Below, in pieces: positions 34,174 through 44,200 of a DNA stretch of 64,000 nt. Each line of letters starts with the position of its first letter. The stretch's first letter is position 1. Source of the DNA: Planctomycetota bacterium (lineage in GTDB: Bacteria > Planctomycetota > JAJSAM01 > JAJVHW01). The DNA is taken from the NCBI GenBank assembly GCA_021776825.1, contig JAJFFG010000076.1, positions 124,001 through 188,000 of the forward strand. The letters run 5' to 3'. A program made the position numbers and the translations under genes. The notes below the pieces were generated by a model that worked only from the letters and a program-made list of their open reading frames with translations, ran no database searches and was not told where the DNA came from.

Positions 34174-35049
34174 GTGCGCCTGAACTGGCTCGAGTCATTC
34201 GTTGCGTTCAGCGAACTGCGCAACTTCACGCACGCCGCGGAGCGCCTGCATCTGTCGCAGCCGGCGCTGCACGAGCAGATCCGGCGTCTGGCCGCGGACC
34301 TGGGCGTGTCGCTCTACGTTCGCCGAGGCCGGGAGCTGGCGCTGACCGCGGACGGGCGCCGCGTGGCAGCGTTCGCTCGTTCGATGCTCGGGCAGGTGGG
34401 GGACCTGCGAGGAGAGCTCACGGACGGCGTCGCTCGACGGCCTGTTGTCGTGAGTGGGGGACGCGCGACGCACCTTCACCTGCTTGCGGCGCCGCTGCGC
34501 GCGTGGGTGTCCGACGGTGATCGGACGGTTCGGGTGCGTACCGAGTCCCGCGAGGAGACGATCGAGGCACTGCTCTCCGGGACGGCCGATCTCGGCGTGG
34601 CGCCGCTCGACATGCTCCCGCCGGATCTCGACACGAGACCGATCGCGACGGTGGCGACGACGTGCGTGGTGCCGCCCTCGCATCCGCTGGCCGAGCGCCG
34701 TCGGCTGCGCCTCTCCGATCTCGATGGCTGTGACCTGATCCTGCCGCCCCCCGATCGACCGCATCACGCGACCGTGATGAGTGCCCTGCGCGAGGCGAAC
34801 GCGCGCGCGTCGGTTGCGATCGAGGCCGGCGGGTGGGAACTGATGGTGCACTACGCGAGCCTCGGCCTCGGAGTCGCCGTGGTGAACGACATCTGTCCCC
34901 TTCCGGACGGCGTGCGCGCGATCCCGTTGCAGGGGCTCCCGCGACTGACGTACCACGTGGCCATCGCGCGCGGATCGTACGTCTCGCCGCGCGCTCGTGA
35001 GCTGTTCGACCATCTCGTCGGCTGGAGCTGGAGCCGCCGTGTCGGCTGA
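34174..35049 (+). CDS. LysR-family transcriptional regulator
   Basis: 291 residues from GTG 34174. An N-terminal winged helix-turn-helix (LESFVAFSELRNFTHAAERLHLSQPALHEQIRRLAADLGVSLYVR, about 5-50) is followed by a linker helix and a LysR substrate-binding domain (about 90-290; LSGTADLGVAPLDML, VVPPSHPLAERRRLRLSDLDG). LysR regulators usually control a divergent neighbour, which here is the HAD/membrane-paralog run, or the gene just downstream. It overlaps the KptA gene by 11 nt. The inducer cannot be inferred. Confidence 0.93.
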   Translation: MRLNWLESFVAFSELRNFTHAAERLHLSQPALHEQIRRLAADLGVSLYVRRGRELALTADGRRVAAFARSMLGQVGDLRGELTDGVARRPVVVSGGRATHLHLLAAPLRAWVSDGDRTVRVRTESREETIEALLSGTADLGVAPLDMLPPDLDTRPIATVATTCVVPPSHPLAERRRLRLSDLDGCDLILPPPDRPHHATVMSALREANARASVAIEAGGWELMVHYASLGLGVAVVNDICPLPDGVRAIPLQGLPRLTYHVAIARGSYVSPRARELFDHLVGWSWSRRVG

Positions 35050-35608
35050 CCCCTCGATCCGCCTGAGCAAGGCCTTGAGCCTGCTCTTACGTCACGAGCC
35101 GGGTCGATTCGGCGTTGCCCTCGACGGTGCGGGTTGGGCCGAGATCGCCGCGATCGTCGTGGGGCTTCGCTCCGCCGGCGTCGAGGTCGACGAGGAATCG
35201 ATCCGGGATGTCGTGCGGAGAAGCGACAAACAGCGCTTCGCGACCTCGGACGACGGGCTGCGCATACGTGCATCTCAGGGTCACTCAGTCGACGTCGACG
35301 TGGGACTCGAGCCGCGCGAGCCGCCCCATGTGCTCTATCACGGCACCGTCGTTCGCTTCCTCGCCTCGATCCGCGAACGCGGCCTCGTCTCGAAGGAGCG
35401 GCAGCACGTGCACCTCTCCGCCGACGTCGACCTCGCGCGCGATGTCGGCGCCCGCCGCGGTGACCCAGTGCTCCTCGAGATCGACGCCCGAGCGATGGCC
35501 GCCGACCGTCACGTGTTCTACGTCTCCGCGAACGGCGTCTGGCTCACGCGGCGCGTACCGCCGCAGTACGTCTCCGAGCGTGACACGCCACGTCGGTCGT
35601 CCTCGTAG
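35039..35608 (+). CDS. kptA: RNA 2'-phosphotransferase (Tpt1/KptA family)
   Basis: 189 residues from GTG 35039, which overlaps the LysR stop by 11 nt. KptA transfers the 2'-phosphate from RNA to NAD+, releasing nicotinamide and ADP-ribose 1'',2''-cyclic phosphate. The catalytic core is visible: R18-H19 in SLLLRHEPGRFG, the winged N-domain (DEESIRDVVRRSDKQRF), LYHGT with H101, and HLSADVDLARDVG followed by GDPVLLEIDARAM and FYVSANGVWLTRRVPPQY. Normal length. Bacteria lack the eukaryotic tRNA splicing substrate, so the physiological role (RNA repair or cap-like ADP-ribosylation of RNA ends) is open. Confidence 0.92.
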   Translation: MSADPSIRLSKALSLLLRHEPGRFGVALDGAGWAEIAAIVVGLRSAGVEVDEESIRDVVRRSDKQRFATSDDGLRIRASQGHSVDVDVGLEPREPPHVLYHGTVVRFLASIRERGLVSKERQHVHLSADVDLARDVGARRGDPVLLEIDARAMAADRHVFYVSANGVWLTRRVPPQYVSERDTPRRSSS

Positions 35609-35635
35609 CCCGGCCCGGCCTGCCGCTACTCGAGC

Positions 35636-36823
35636 TCAGCGACCCGGCGCGTAGCGGCCGTCCGGCGTGACGGTTGGCCACGCGAACTGCGGGTCGGTGA
35701 GCAGCGCGAACAGCGGGGCGTCGCCGGCGGCGACGAGCTCGGGCGTGTTGAGTTGCCACTCGTGGCCGATCTCGTCGAGTCGCGCGGACTGCGCGCCGAG
35801 GACGGACGTCAGGCCCCAGTAGACGTACTCCGTCACCATGCAGCTGTACTCGCCGAACGTGTCGGGGTAGACGCCCGCGTAGCCCACGTGCGTGATGAGG
35901 TGCAGGACCTCTTCGAGCGTTGCGTCGAAGCGTCCCGGTGACGAGCCCTCGGGGCGCGTCTCGAAGGCGAACAGGTTCTGCAGCTGCAGCGAGTCGAAGA
36001 CGTCGTCGCCGAGTCGCGCACGACGCTCCTCACTCTCGTTCCGGAACATGATGAGCGCTGCGCCCCGCTGGATCATCTCGGCGACGACAGCCGGATTGTC
36101 CGGGTCGCCGTCGGCGTCGTTGTCCAGGTACTGGGCCATGACGTTGGCAGCGTGGAGCACCTTCTTCTTCGGCACGCCCCGCGTGGCGAGGATGTGGATG
36201 CCGAACACGTCGACCGAACGTCGGAAGGTGCGGCGTACGGACTGCGGGAGCGTCTCCGGTACGCCCTCGATCCGCAGCGGAGTCGTCGCGGCGGCGAAGT
36301 GCGTCTCCCCGGCGAGCGTCCGCTTCAATGCGTCGGCGAGTGCCTTCACGGCCTTCTTGCGCGAGGTCGCGGCGGCGGCGCGATCGAGTGCCGACTGCGC
36401 GCGGTCGCCCTCGCGGGTCGCCTTGGCGAGGAGCTTCGTGTCGGCGTCCACGGCCGTCTCGATGCCGACCGCGAGATCGTCCGTACGCGCCGAGACGAGA
36501 CCCGCCAGCTCGTCGACCATCGCGGCGAGTGCGGCCTGCAGATCGACGTGCCCGCGGAAGCGACGATCGACGACGAGCACGCGCTTCGCGATCCCGAGAT
36601 CGTCGCCGAGAGACCCCGAGCCGCGCGCGAGCGCGACGGTCGCTTTGTCGAGCGCCTTGCGCTGCGCGCCCGAGATGCCGAGATCCGTTCCGGCCTCAGC
36701 CAGTGCGGGCCCGACCTCGTCGAACGCGCCGGTGAACGGTGCGGCACCGGCGCGTGCCGCGAGTACGGCGAGCGCCGTGACGGCGAGGAGCCCGGCGGCG
36801 AGCAGATGCGATCGGAGTTCCAT
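35636..36823 (-). CDS. Secreted protein with E-x2-H-x3-H zincin-like motif
   Basis: 395 residues from ATG 36823 (a GTG 15 bp upstream is an alternative). Signal peptide about 1-28 (cleavage after RAGA). The first half is helical and rich in Ala/Asp, with a possible coiled coil. The second half holds LEEVLHLITHVGYAGVYPDTFGEY, with paired histidines and nearby Glu resembling the metal-binding helix of atypical metalloproteases, but it is not canonical HEXXH. An early DNDADGDPDNP stretch looks like a Ca-binding loop. Function unresolved. Confidence 0.72.
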   Translation of the reverse strand: MELRSHLLAAGLLAVTALAVLAARAGAAPFTGAFDEVGPALAEAGTDLGISGAQRKALDKATVALARGSGSLGDDLGIAKRVLVVDRRFRGHVDLQAALAAMVDELAGLVSARTDDLAVGIETAVDADTKLLAKATREGDRAQSALDRAAAATSRKKAVKALADALKRTLAGETHFAAATTPLRIEGVPETLPQSVRRTFRRSVDVFGIHILATRGVPKKKVLHAANVMAQYLDNDADGDPDNPAVVAEMIQRGAALIMFRNESEERRARLGDDVFDSLQLQNLFAFETRPEGSSPGRFDATLEEVLHLITHVGYAGVYPDTFGEYSCMVTEYVYWGLTSVLGAQSARLDEIGHEWQLNTPELVAAGDAPLFALLTDPQFAWPTVTPDGRYAPGR

Positions 36824-36864
36824 CCGGTCATTCTGCACGACGTCGGCCGCGCAGGCGCGACGCC

Positions 36865-37257
36865 CTACTCGTTGGATGCGAGCAGCTTCTTCAGGCGCGT
36901 CTCCATCTCGTCGACCTTGAACCCCCGTGGGCCGCGGCCGCCCTGGTACGCCACCTTGCCGTCGGCGCCGACGATGTAGAGCCGGTCGGCGTGCGTGAGG
37001 AATGCGAGCAGCTCCGCCCGCGACAGATTGCCGTCGCCGTCCTTGTCCGCCGCTTCCTTGATCTTCGCGAGGTCCTTCTCGTCGAACGTGCCGTCGCGGT
37101 CGGCGTCGAGGCGCTTCATGCGATCCCAGCGACTGCCGCGTCGGTCCTGTGACGCCGCCGGCGCCGCGAAGAGCACGGCGAGGCCCAGCCCCAGCCCCAG
37201 CCCGAGACCGAGCCCCAGCCCGAGACCGAGACCGATGACGATGGTCTGGATGCGCAT
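36865..37257 (-). CDS. EF-hand protein with C-terminal deiodinase/redoxin-like tail and (GL)n signal peptide
   Basis: 130 residues from ATG 37257 (GGGAG 6 nt upstream). The signal peptide core is about eight Gly-Leu pairs in a row, coded by repeating hexanucleotides. Two EF-hand loops follow: DADRDGTFDEKD and DKDGDGNLSRAE (about 51-78), with proper Asp/Gly/Glu ligands. Then DRLYIVGADGKVAYQGGRGPRGFKVDEMETRL matches the C-terminal end of iodothyronine-deiodinase-like redoxins, but the thioredoxin core with the active Cys/Sec that normally precedes it is missing. Looks like an internal deletion product of a larger EF-hand/deiodinase fusion. Calcium binding is plausible; redox activity is not. 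Confidence 0.75.
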   Translation of the reverse strand: MRIQTIVIGLGLGLGLGLGLGLGLGLAVLFAAPAASQDRRGSRWDRMKRLDADRDGTFDEKDLAKIKEAADKDGDGNLSRAELLAFLTHADRLYIVGADGKVAYQGGRGPRGFKVDEMETRLKKLLASNE

Positions 37258-37396
37258 GTCGACTCCCTCTCCCGTGTGCACGGGACGGCTGAGGCTACCG
37301 GGAGCCGAACCCGCCGCGGGCGGCCGGAGTTTCGCGCCGACCCGGTCCCCGCTTCTCGCTGGGCGTCCGTTCATCGGAACGGCTAGCGTCGTCGTC

Positions 37397-38212
37397 ATGC
37401 AGATTGACACTCCCCGACGTTTCACCCTCGTCGTCCGCTCCGTCGCCGCCCTGGCTCTCGCTGCGGTCCTCGCTGGATGTGGCGACGCCGCACCCGGACC
37501 GGACCCGAATTCCGCCGAGTTCGCGCGACTGACGAAGGCGATCGAGGGCCTCGCTGAGTCCAACGCGTCGCTGCAGACCGAGGTGCGGCGTCAGGCGCGT
37601 CGCATCGATGCGCTGAGTCGCGACGCAGCGAGCAAGCGGGCAGCTCCGGCGCCGGCGACCACGACAGGGGCGCTCGGCGGCGATCCGACGGAGCCGGTGG
37701 CGTTGGGTGCGGACCAGCCGCTGACGAGTGTCGACGGCGAGCCGATCCTCGAGGACGGCGCAACCGTCGGCACGATCCTCGCGACCGAGAAGGGCAAGCA
37801 GGCCATCCAGAAGGCCGCTGCTGTGGAGATCGCGAAGCGCGAGGCGCAGGACCGCCGCACGTTCGTGAGCTTCTCGATCGGCATGTTCGCGCGGAAGGCG
37901 AACCTTGACGAGCGACAGACCAAGGAGCTCCAGGGGATCTGGAAGCGCTCGCTCGATAACGGTGTGAAACTGCGGGCGCAGTTCGCGGAGATGCGCGACC
38001 TGCCCGAGTCCGAGCGTCCCGCCGCGCGCGAGAAGGCGATGGAGTTCATGCGCGATCTGGGGCGGCAGCGGACCGAGGAGGTCGCCGATCTGCTCGACGC
38101 CGGGCAGCTCGAGATGTACGAGACGACGGAGACCGAGATCGTCGCGGGGCTCCACGGCGGCTCGCGCCGGCCGGCTTCCGAGTCGAAGGAAGCGCGCGCT
38201 TCGGAGGAGTAG
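37397..38212 (+). CDS. Lipoprotein with coiled-coil region
   Basis: 271 residues from ATG 37397. A lipobox LAGC near residues 25-28 predicts lipid anchoring. A helical stretch (LAESNASLQTEVRRQARRIDALSR, about 49-74) can form a coiled coil, then a Pro/Ala linker, and residues about 125-255 are helical with many charged residues (LDERQTKELQGIWKRSLDNGVKLRAQFAEMRDL), reminiscent of the small periplasmic Spy/CpxP-like or planctomycete Heavy-metal-resistance helices. No catalytic site. Divergent from the EF-hand gene. Confidence 0.75.
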   Translation: MQIDTPRRFTLVVRSVAALALAAVLAGCGDAAPGPDPNSAEFARLTKAIEGLAESNASLQTEVRRQARRIDALSRDAASKRAAPAPATTTGALGGDPTEPVALGADQPLTSVDGEPILEDGATVGTILATEKGKQAIQKAAAVEIAKREAQDRRTFVSFSIGMFARKANLDERQTKELQGIWKRSLDNGVKLRAQFAEMRDLPESERPAAREKAMEFMRDLGRQRTEEVADLLDAGQLEMYETTETEIVAGLHGGSRRPASESKEARASEE

Positions 38213-38295
38213 CCCGCGGGGCGCGATCTGCGTGCGCCGGCGTCACCGGTCCAGCGCCGCTCGCCCGCGAACCCGGCGAGTTCTGGTGGAAGAGG

Positions 38296-38775
38296 CTAGT
38301 GCGGATCGCCGAGCGGTGGCGAGAGCCGATAGCGGCGCACGCTCTCGTAGTCCTTCTCGCGCATCTCGCAGTCTTCCGGGATCTCCTCGGTGCCGACGTA
38401 CTCGGCGCCCGCGATCTCGAGCGTGCGGACCGAGGCGGCGTTCTCCGGGCGGCACGTGATCCAGATCGGGTCCAGGCCGTGTCGGGCTGCGAGCGGCAGG
38501 ACCAGTCGGATCGCGCGCGCGGCGAAACGGTGGCCGCGCGCCTCGGGCTCGACGGTGTAGCCGAGCTGCCCGGCGTGATGCGTCAGGTGGCGCGTACTGC
38601 CGATGCGGAGTGCGATCCGGCCGAGCTTCGTGGGATCACCCGGCCGCCGCATGTGGAACACGTACGCCGGAACCAGGCCCATCTCCGGGTCGGCTTCGAA
38701 GCGCTTCGAGAGCACCAGCTCGAGGTCGCCGTCGACGAGCGGACCGGGGTCGAGGAAGTCGAAGGGACCGCTCAT
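38296..38775 (-). CDS. GNAT-family N-acetyltransferase
   Basis: 159 residues from ATG 38775. LGYTVEPEARGHRFAARAIRLVLPLA (about 71-96) has the acetyl-CoA pyrophosphate loop (R-x-x-x-A/G variant of RGxGxG/A), followed by the strand-5 region (ITCRPENAASVRTLEIAGAEYV), typical of RimJ/RimL-like GNATs that acetylate protein N-termini or small amines. Acceptor unknown. Convergent with the lipoprotein gene and divergent from the metalloprotease gene. Confidence 0.88.
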   Translation of the reverse strand: MSGPFDFLDPGPLVDGDLELVLSKRFEADPEMGLVPAYVFHMRRPGDPTKLGRIALRIGSTRHLTHHAGQLGYTVEPEARGHRFAARAIRLVLPLAARHGLDPIWITCRPENAASVRTLEIAGAEYVGTEEIPEDCEMREKDYESVRRYRLSPPLGDPH

Positions 38776-38846
38776 GCCGCAGGGAAGTCTACGCTGCGGA
38801 GAACGGAGAGGGCCGCTACGGCGTCCAACCGACCGGAGGACGTTCG

Positions 38847-40277
38847 ATGAAGCTCATCCAAGCCCTGGGGATCGTGTGCCTCGTCGCCCTGCTGGCCGGC
38901 ACCGCCCACGCGAACAACAAGGCCGTCAAGGCCGTTCGCAAGAAGGAGGCGGCCGCGACGAAGAAGTGCATCGCGACGCTCCTGAAGTCTGCGAAGGCTC
39001 TCGCGGGCATGAAGGCCTACGACGAGGCGCGCGGCGAGATCCGGGTCGCGCTGCATCTCGACCCGTCCCATGCCAAGGCCGCGAAGGAACTGGTCAAACT
39101 GCGAAAGAAGACCGACGAGACGCCCGAGGCGGTCGAGGAGAAGGCCGAGGCCGCGATCGAGAAGGCGCACACCGCGTGCTCGGACCTGTTCGTACCCGTA
39201 CTCGACGCATGGGCCAAGGCGGAGTGGCCCGAGGAGCTCGCGCAGCTTGCCACCGTGGCGGTCACGCATCTCGACGACGAGCCGTTCGAAGCTCTCGACC
39301 TCACGTGGTTCGATCCGTACCTGCTCTGGGCGCGAAGCGTCGACGTCGAGCGCTGGGAGAAGGGCGACGAGTTCTGGGACGGTGCGTGGGTCTCGGCCGA
39401 CGACGTGAAGAAGCTCGACGAGGCGCACGCCAAGTGGTCCGACCCGTGGCTCGTCGACGACGGCGTGCAGCAGGTGAAGACCACAATGTCGCTGCGCGAT
39501 GCGAAGCGCGTGTCGCACTACGTGCGTTCGTTCCGCGCGTTCGTCATCGACTACTTCCACGGCGAGTGGGCGTGGACGCAGCCGAACGAACTGCTCCCGA
39601 TCTTCCTCACCCGGACGCAGGTCGACTACACCGCGCGCCTCACCGACTACGACCCCGGCTCCGCGAGATCGAAAGCCTCGGCGCTGTACGTCCAGCGCAC
39701 GGGCGGCATCTGCCCGGTGTTCCTGACGTTCGAGCCGAAGAGCGTGGCGACCGGCACCAACATCGGCTGGGTCTCCATACTCCGAGACGTGCGTCACGAG
39801 GTCGCGCACCAGCTCCTCTACGAGTCGGCGATGGCCGACGGCGCGGGGGTCGGCGGCAACATCGACTGGGTCTCCGAGGGCATCGCGACGTTTCTCGGAT
39901 CGCACCAGCCGTCGAAGTCCGGCTGGCGTCTGAAACGACTCGCGCAGGAGCCGTATGGCACCGGCTTCGAGCCGGGCCCCTTTGCCTGGACGATGGGCAA
40001 CCTCGACAGCGTCGGTCCGCTCGAGACGTACTTCGCCGAGTTCAAGCCGAATCTGAACGAGGTGCACGAGTACTGGGTGGCGACCACGTTGACCTACTTC
40101 CTGCTCCACGGCGGTGACCGCGCGTATCGCAAGCCGATGATGCAGCTGCTGATCGACGTGCACATGGCGCGCGGCGACAAGGACTCGTTCGCGAAGCACT
40201 TCGGCAAGGTGGACTTCGCGACGATGCAGCGGCAGTGGGAGAAGTTCGTGAAGGGCATCAGCATCCAGGATCTCTGA
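38847..40277 (+). CDS. Secreted gluzincin-like metallopeptidase (HEVAH)
   Basis: 476 residues from ATG 38847 (GGAGGA 7 nt upstream decides the start). Signal peptide 1-22 (LAGTAHA). The N-terminal half is helical, possibly TPR-like (AYDEARGEIRVALHLDPSHAKA). The zinc site is RDVRHEVAHQLLYE with WVSEGIATFLGSH about 25 residues later, giving HEXXH plus a downstream Glu as in gluzincins (peptidase MA clan; DUF1570-like proteins in Planctomycetota). Predicted to be periplasmic or secreted. Substrate unknown. Resembles in architecture, but not in sequence, the HELGH protein at 49.5 kb. Confidence 0.85.
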   Translation: MKLIQALGIVCLVALLAGTAHANNKAVKAVRKKEAAATKKCIATLLKSAKALAGMKAYDEARGEIRVALHLDPSHAKAAKELVKLRKKTDETPEAVEEKAEAAIEKAHTACSDLFVPVLDAWAKAEWPEELAQLATVAVTHLDDEPFEALDLTWFDPYLLWARSVDVERWEKGDEFWDGAWVSADDVKKLDEAHAKWSDPWLVDDGVQQVKTTMSLRDAKRVSHYVRSFRAFVIDYFHGEWAWTQPNELLPIFLTRTQVDYTARLTDYDPGSARSKASALYVQRTGGICPVFLTFEPKSVATGTNIGWVSILRDVRHEVAHQLLYESAMADGAGVGGNIDWVSEGIATFLGSHQPSKSGWRLKRLAQEPYGTGFEPGPFAWTMGNLDSVGPLETYFAEFKPNLNEVHEYWVATTLTYFLLHGGDRAYRKPMMQLLIDVHMARGDKDSFAKHFGKVDFATMQRQWEKFVKGISIQDL

Positions 40278-40404
40278 ACAAGGGATCGCGGTCGGCTGCC
40301 GACAGAGTTCAGCGCCGGTTCCGGGGTATGCGCGAACCGCGGAGCGAGCTACGCGTCTACAGAGATGTGCGTGCGACCCGAGCACGTCCTTCGAGAGGCC
40401 CTTC

Positions 40405-41070
40405 ATGTCGAGAATCCCGAGCTTCGCCGCCGCCGTTGCCGCCCTGCTCGTCGCCTCGTGCGCGACACCGGTCGCGTCAGACGCCCAGTGCCCCGTCGCG
40501 CCGTCTCCCGAGCCGATGACCGTCGTCGTGGAGCCGGCGACCCACCCCGATCTCGACGCCGGCCCGATCCCCGAGTACCGCTTGCGGTGGGGCGGGCTCT
40601 ACGCGCGCCGGAACGGCGACATCGTCGACGCTCCGGCGGGGGACGTCGCCGTTGCGAAGGCCTATCCCCACTCCAAGGTGAAGGGACCGCTCAACGCGCC
40701 GGGCGAGCGCATCACCATCCTGACCGCGAAGGACACCTACCAAGCCGGCGAGGAGATCCGTGTCATTCACGTGTACGAGGCGACGCGCCCCGGTTTGACG
40801 GTCTATGTCATGGGTCCGAAAGCGATTTTCGGGGAGAGCATCGACGGAGCGTTGGTGACGCCGCGCGACGGAGGGCCCTCCGTCTACGACGGCGCGATCC
40901 TCGAGAGTCCGGAGTTGGACTACAACTACGAGGTCACGGCCTACACGCTAGCGCGCGGAGTGCATCGCGTTCGTTGGACCCTCACGTGGCCGCCCGACAT
41001 GGACTTGGAACCGGACGCCGCCGGCTCGCCGTACCTCACGTCGAACGAACTCGTGATCCGCGTGGAGTGA
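40405..41070 (+). CDS. Lipoprotein of unknown function
   Basis: 221 residues from ATG 40405 with GAGAGG upstream. A hydrophobic signal ends in the lipobox VASC (about 16-19). The remainder is beta-rich (RLRWGGLYARRNG, ERITILTAKDTYQAGEEIRVIHVYEAT, YNYEVTAYTLARGVHRVRW), suggestive of an Ig-like fold. No known family. Followed by a hairpin that begins at the base after its stop codon. Confidence 0.75.
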   Translation: MSRIPSFAAAVAALLVASCATPVASDAQCPVAPSPEPMTVVVEPATHPDLDAGPIPEYRLRWGGLYARRNGDIVDAPAGDVAVAKAYPHSKVKGPLNAPGERITILTAKDTYQAGEEIRVIHVYEATRPGLTVYVMGPKAIFGESIDGALVTPRDGGPSVYDGAILESPELDYNYEVTAYTLARGVHRVRWTLTWPPDMDLEPDAAGSPYLTSNELVIRVE

Positions 41071-41095
41071 GGCTCCGAAGCATGTGACCGGAGCC
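41071..41095 (+). terminator. Hairpin directly after lipoprotein stop codon
   Basis: A 7-bp stem GGCTCCG / CGGAGCC with an 11-nt loop starts immediately after TGA. A T-run is lacking (TCTC follows), so intrinsic termination is only a possibility. Confidence 0.4.
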
Positions 41096-41256
41096 TCTCG
41101 CTGGGCGTCGTCTTGCGTTGACAGCCTGCCCCGGCCACCTAGGCTGAGTCGCGGAAGTCGAGGGGAACACGGATCGTCGAGCGGCAATCGTTGGGGGTGG
41201 CATCGCGCATGCGCGGTGTGACGCCGTGCGGTCCCGCTGCTCGCAAAGGGGGCGGG

Positions 41257-44200
41257 ATGCTCGGTCGCACGAGGACGTGGATCGGTTTGCTGGCGCTGCT
41301 CGCCGCGGGGTTCCTGGGCGCGAGCGACGCGCGGGCCGCCGATGGGTCGAACGACTACACGACGACCGTCACCAACGGGCTCTACGAGGCGCCCCCGGCA
41401 ACGGCGACCGGCCTCGGTCTGAACTCAGCGGGGCTCCAGAAGCCAGGCGTCACGCAGGAACTGCCGTTCGACTTCCCGTTCTTCGGTCTGACCTACGACG
41501 AGGTCTGGGTCACGACGTTCGGGTACGTGCAGTTCGGGTCGAACGCGAACTCGTTCACGTGGAACGCGCTGCCGTCCCAGATCCAGGCCGGGAACACCGG
41601 CGATGGTGTGTGTGCACCGCTGTGGGAGCGCCTCGCCAACGTCGACGGTTCGAATGCCGTCACCTGGACAGCCGGCACCGCACCGAACCGCCGCGCGATC
41701 TTCTCCTGGGAGAACGTCGCGGTGACGAACAACACCGGCGCGAAGATCACGTTCCAGGTGAAGCTCTACGAGACATCGGGGCGCATCGAGTTCGCGTACA
41801 AGCCGGACGCCGCGCCCACCACGTGGGTGTCGCTCAACTACACGGTGGGGATGGTCGCGCCCGGGGTCGATCCGCGCTGGGTCACCCCCGAGGAGAACGT
41901 CCGCTCGCAGAACGGGCATCCGGGCAACGACTTCCGCTTCGACCCCCGCCTGATCGAGGTCTCGGGGCGCGTGCAGTACGAGAAGCGGACGCCGACGACG
42001 AACGGTCTTGGCACGGACACGGCGCTCTCGCCGCTGGCGGGCATCCGGCTTTCGCTCGAACAGCCCGGCGGTCTCCCGATGGCGACCACGATCACCGATA
42101 CGAACGGTGACTTCGTGTTCTCGTCGCAAGCGGGGTACGACGGCGGGAACCTGACGGTGGTCGCCACGCCGCAGGGCGCCGCGTGCGTCGTTCAGGCGAA
42201 CGAGACGGCCGGACCGGTGCGTCAGGCCGTGGCGACGAACATCCCTCCGACGACGGACTCGGCGCTGGGCGTGCAGACAATCGACGCCACGGACGATCCG
42301 ACCGGGGCGTTCCGCGGCCCGGCGCACGTTGCGGTCGCGATCGAGCGCGCGCATGCTTGGGTGACGACGCGTTCCACGGCTCCCATTCCGCAGCTCGCGG
42401 TCACGTACGATCCAGCAGTGCTGACGGTAACGCGGTACGCGCGTGCGGTCAGTCCCGCCACCCCGACGCTCACCGTGGCAGGGCCGGCCGCCACGAACGA
42501 TGACACGTGGGACGACAGCGTCGTCATCCGCACGTACGCGCGCCACGTGCTCGCGACGCTCGCCGCCAGTCCCAGCGAGGCCGTCGACGACACGTTCGAC
42601 TCGGCGAGCACGGAAGAGAACGCGTTTGCCGTCGGCTTCGGGCACGCCTTCTTCGCGGCCATCACCGGCGACCGAGACTGGATCGACGCCACCGGGGCGA
42701 CTGCGGCGACCACCTGGGATCTCGAGGATCCGACGCTCACCGTGACGCGTGGTCCGAACGTCGCTGGCGCCGTTGCGGCCGCCCTCTACGACCTGCTCGA
42801 CGACGCGAACGAGAACATCGATCGGGTCGATGCCTCGAACGGCGGAGCCGACCGCGTCCTCCAGACCATCGAGTTCGCAGACGCGGCGCTGACCGCCTCC
42901 GACTTCCTGCTCGCGTGGCGCGACGTTGGACTCGACGCCTCCGCGGTGTCGCGTGTGCTCATCGGCAACGGCGTTCTGCTGGACGACGTGCACGAGCCGA
43001 ACGATGACGTTGGCGAGTCGAGCGACCTCGGTCAGCTCGGCGACGTCGCGTCGGGTCTGGCTCTCACCCCCGAGAACGAGGACTGGTTCGACATCGTTGT
43101 GCCGGCGCCCGTCGATCGGATGGACGTCGAGTTGACGTTCCCCCGCTTCACGTTCATCTCGACGGTGGAACTCGAGGTGCGCACGCTGGGCGGCAGTCTC
43201 GTCGTCGGGAAGGTCGACGCCGGCACGGGGCCGATCATCGTGTCCACTGGCGCGCTGGCGGCCGGGACGTATCGGCTGCACGTGAACCACGTTGCCGGTG
43301 ACGCCATTCCGGACTACACGCTCCAGACGTTCGAGCCGCTCGTGCTGGACCGCACGCCGTTCAAGTCGTGGACGGTCGACTTCCCGTACGAGCAGGACTT
43401 CACGCTCGTGGGCGGGATCGCTCCGGTCGACGCGACGATCACGGTCGGCGCGATCCCTCCGGGGATCTTCTTCGATCCCGTCACGTTGCGAGCAGCGGGC
43501 ACGCCGAGCACCGTCGGGACCTTCGACTTCAGCTTCGAGGCCGTCGACTCCGGATCGCCCGAGCATCGGTCGCTCGTGCAGCATCGCGTCGTCATCAACC
43601 CGCCGCTGACGTTCGATCTGGGTGAGTTCATGCCGTTCGCCATCGCGAAGACCACGGATCTGCTCCGCACGACCGACGGCGGCACGGAGCCGTTTGCGAT
43701 CGAGCTCTCGGGCGGGCAGGTGCTGCCGGACGGCATCGGCGTCGCGGGCGACGCACTGCGCTTCACCGGTTCGGCGACGACCGCAGGATCGAGCCCGTTC
43801 CTCCTGACGGGTGTCGACGTGGCCGGCTCGCAGCACGAGGGCGGCGCGCTCGCCGTCGTCTGCGTACCGCTGCCGGCGAAGAAGACGCCGGTCGACCTGG
43901 CTGCCGGGGACTCGGCGTGTGGCGTGTTCGTCGACGCGTTGGCAGGGAGCTCCATCTCGATCGGCTTCGGCACCGCGAAGAAGCGGGAGAAGCGTTTGCT
44001 GCGTGCCATCCTGATCGGCCCCGACGGACTGCCCGTGGAGGGCGCGAAGATCAAGGCGCGCAAGGGCAAGGCGAGCCTGAAGGCGACGGTGCCCGCGACC
44101 GGTCGCTACTTCGCCGTCGTGGGGTCCGACGACGGTGGCGACACGCAGCTTCTCGCCTCGCCGAAGATCAAGCCGCCGAAGAAGGGCAAGCTCGCGTTCG

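Noticed and set aside
36995..37396. Longer N-terminus for the lipoprotein at 37397
   Set aside because: The extension lies opposite the EF-hand gene; the lipobox fits only the start at 37397.
38772..40406. 544-codon minus-strand frame opposite the HEVAH metallopeptidase
   Set aside because: Shadow composition and no motif; overlaps a supported gene fully.
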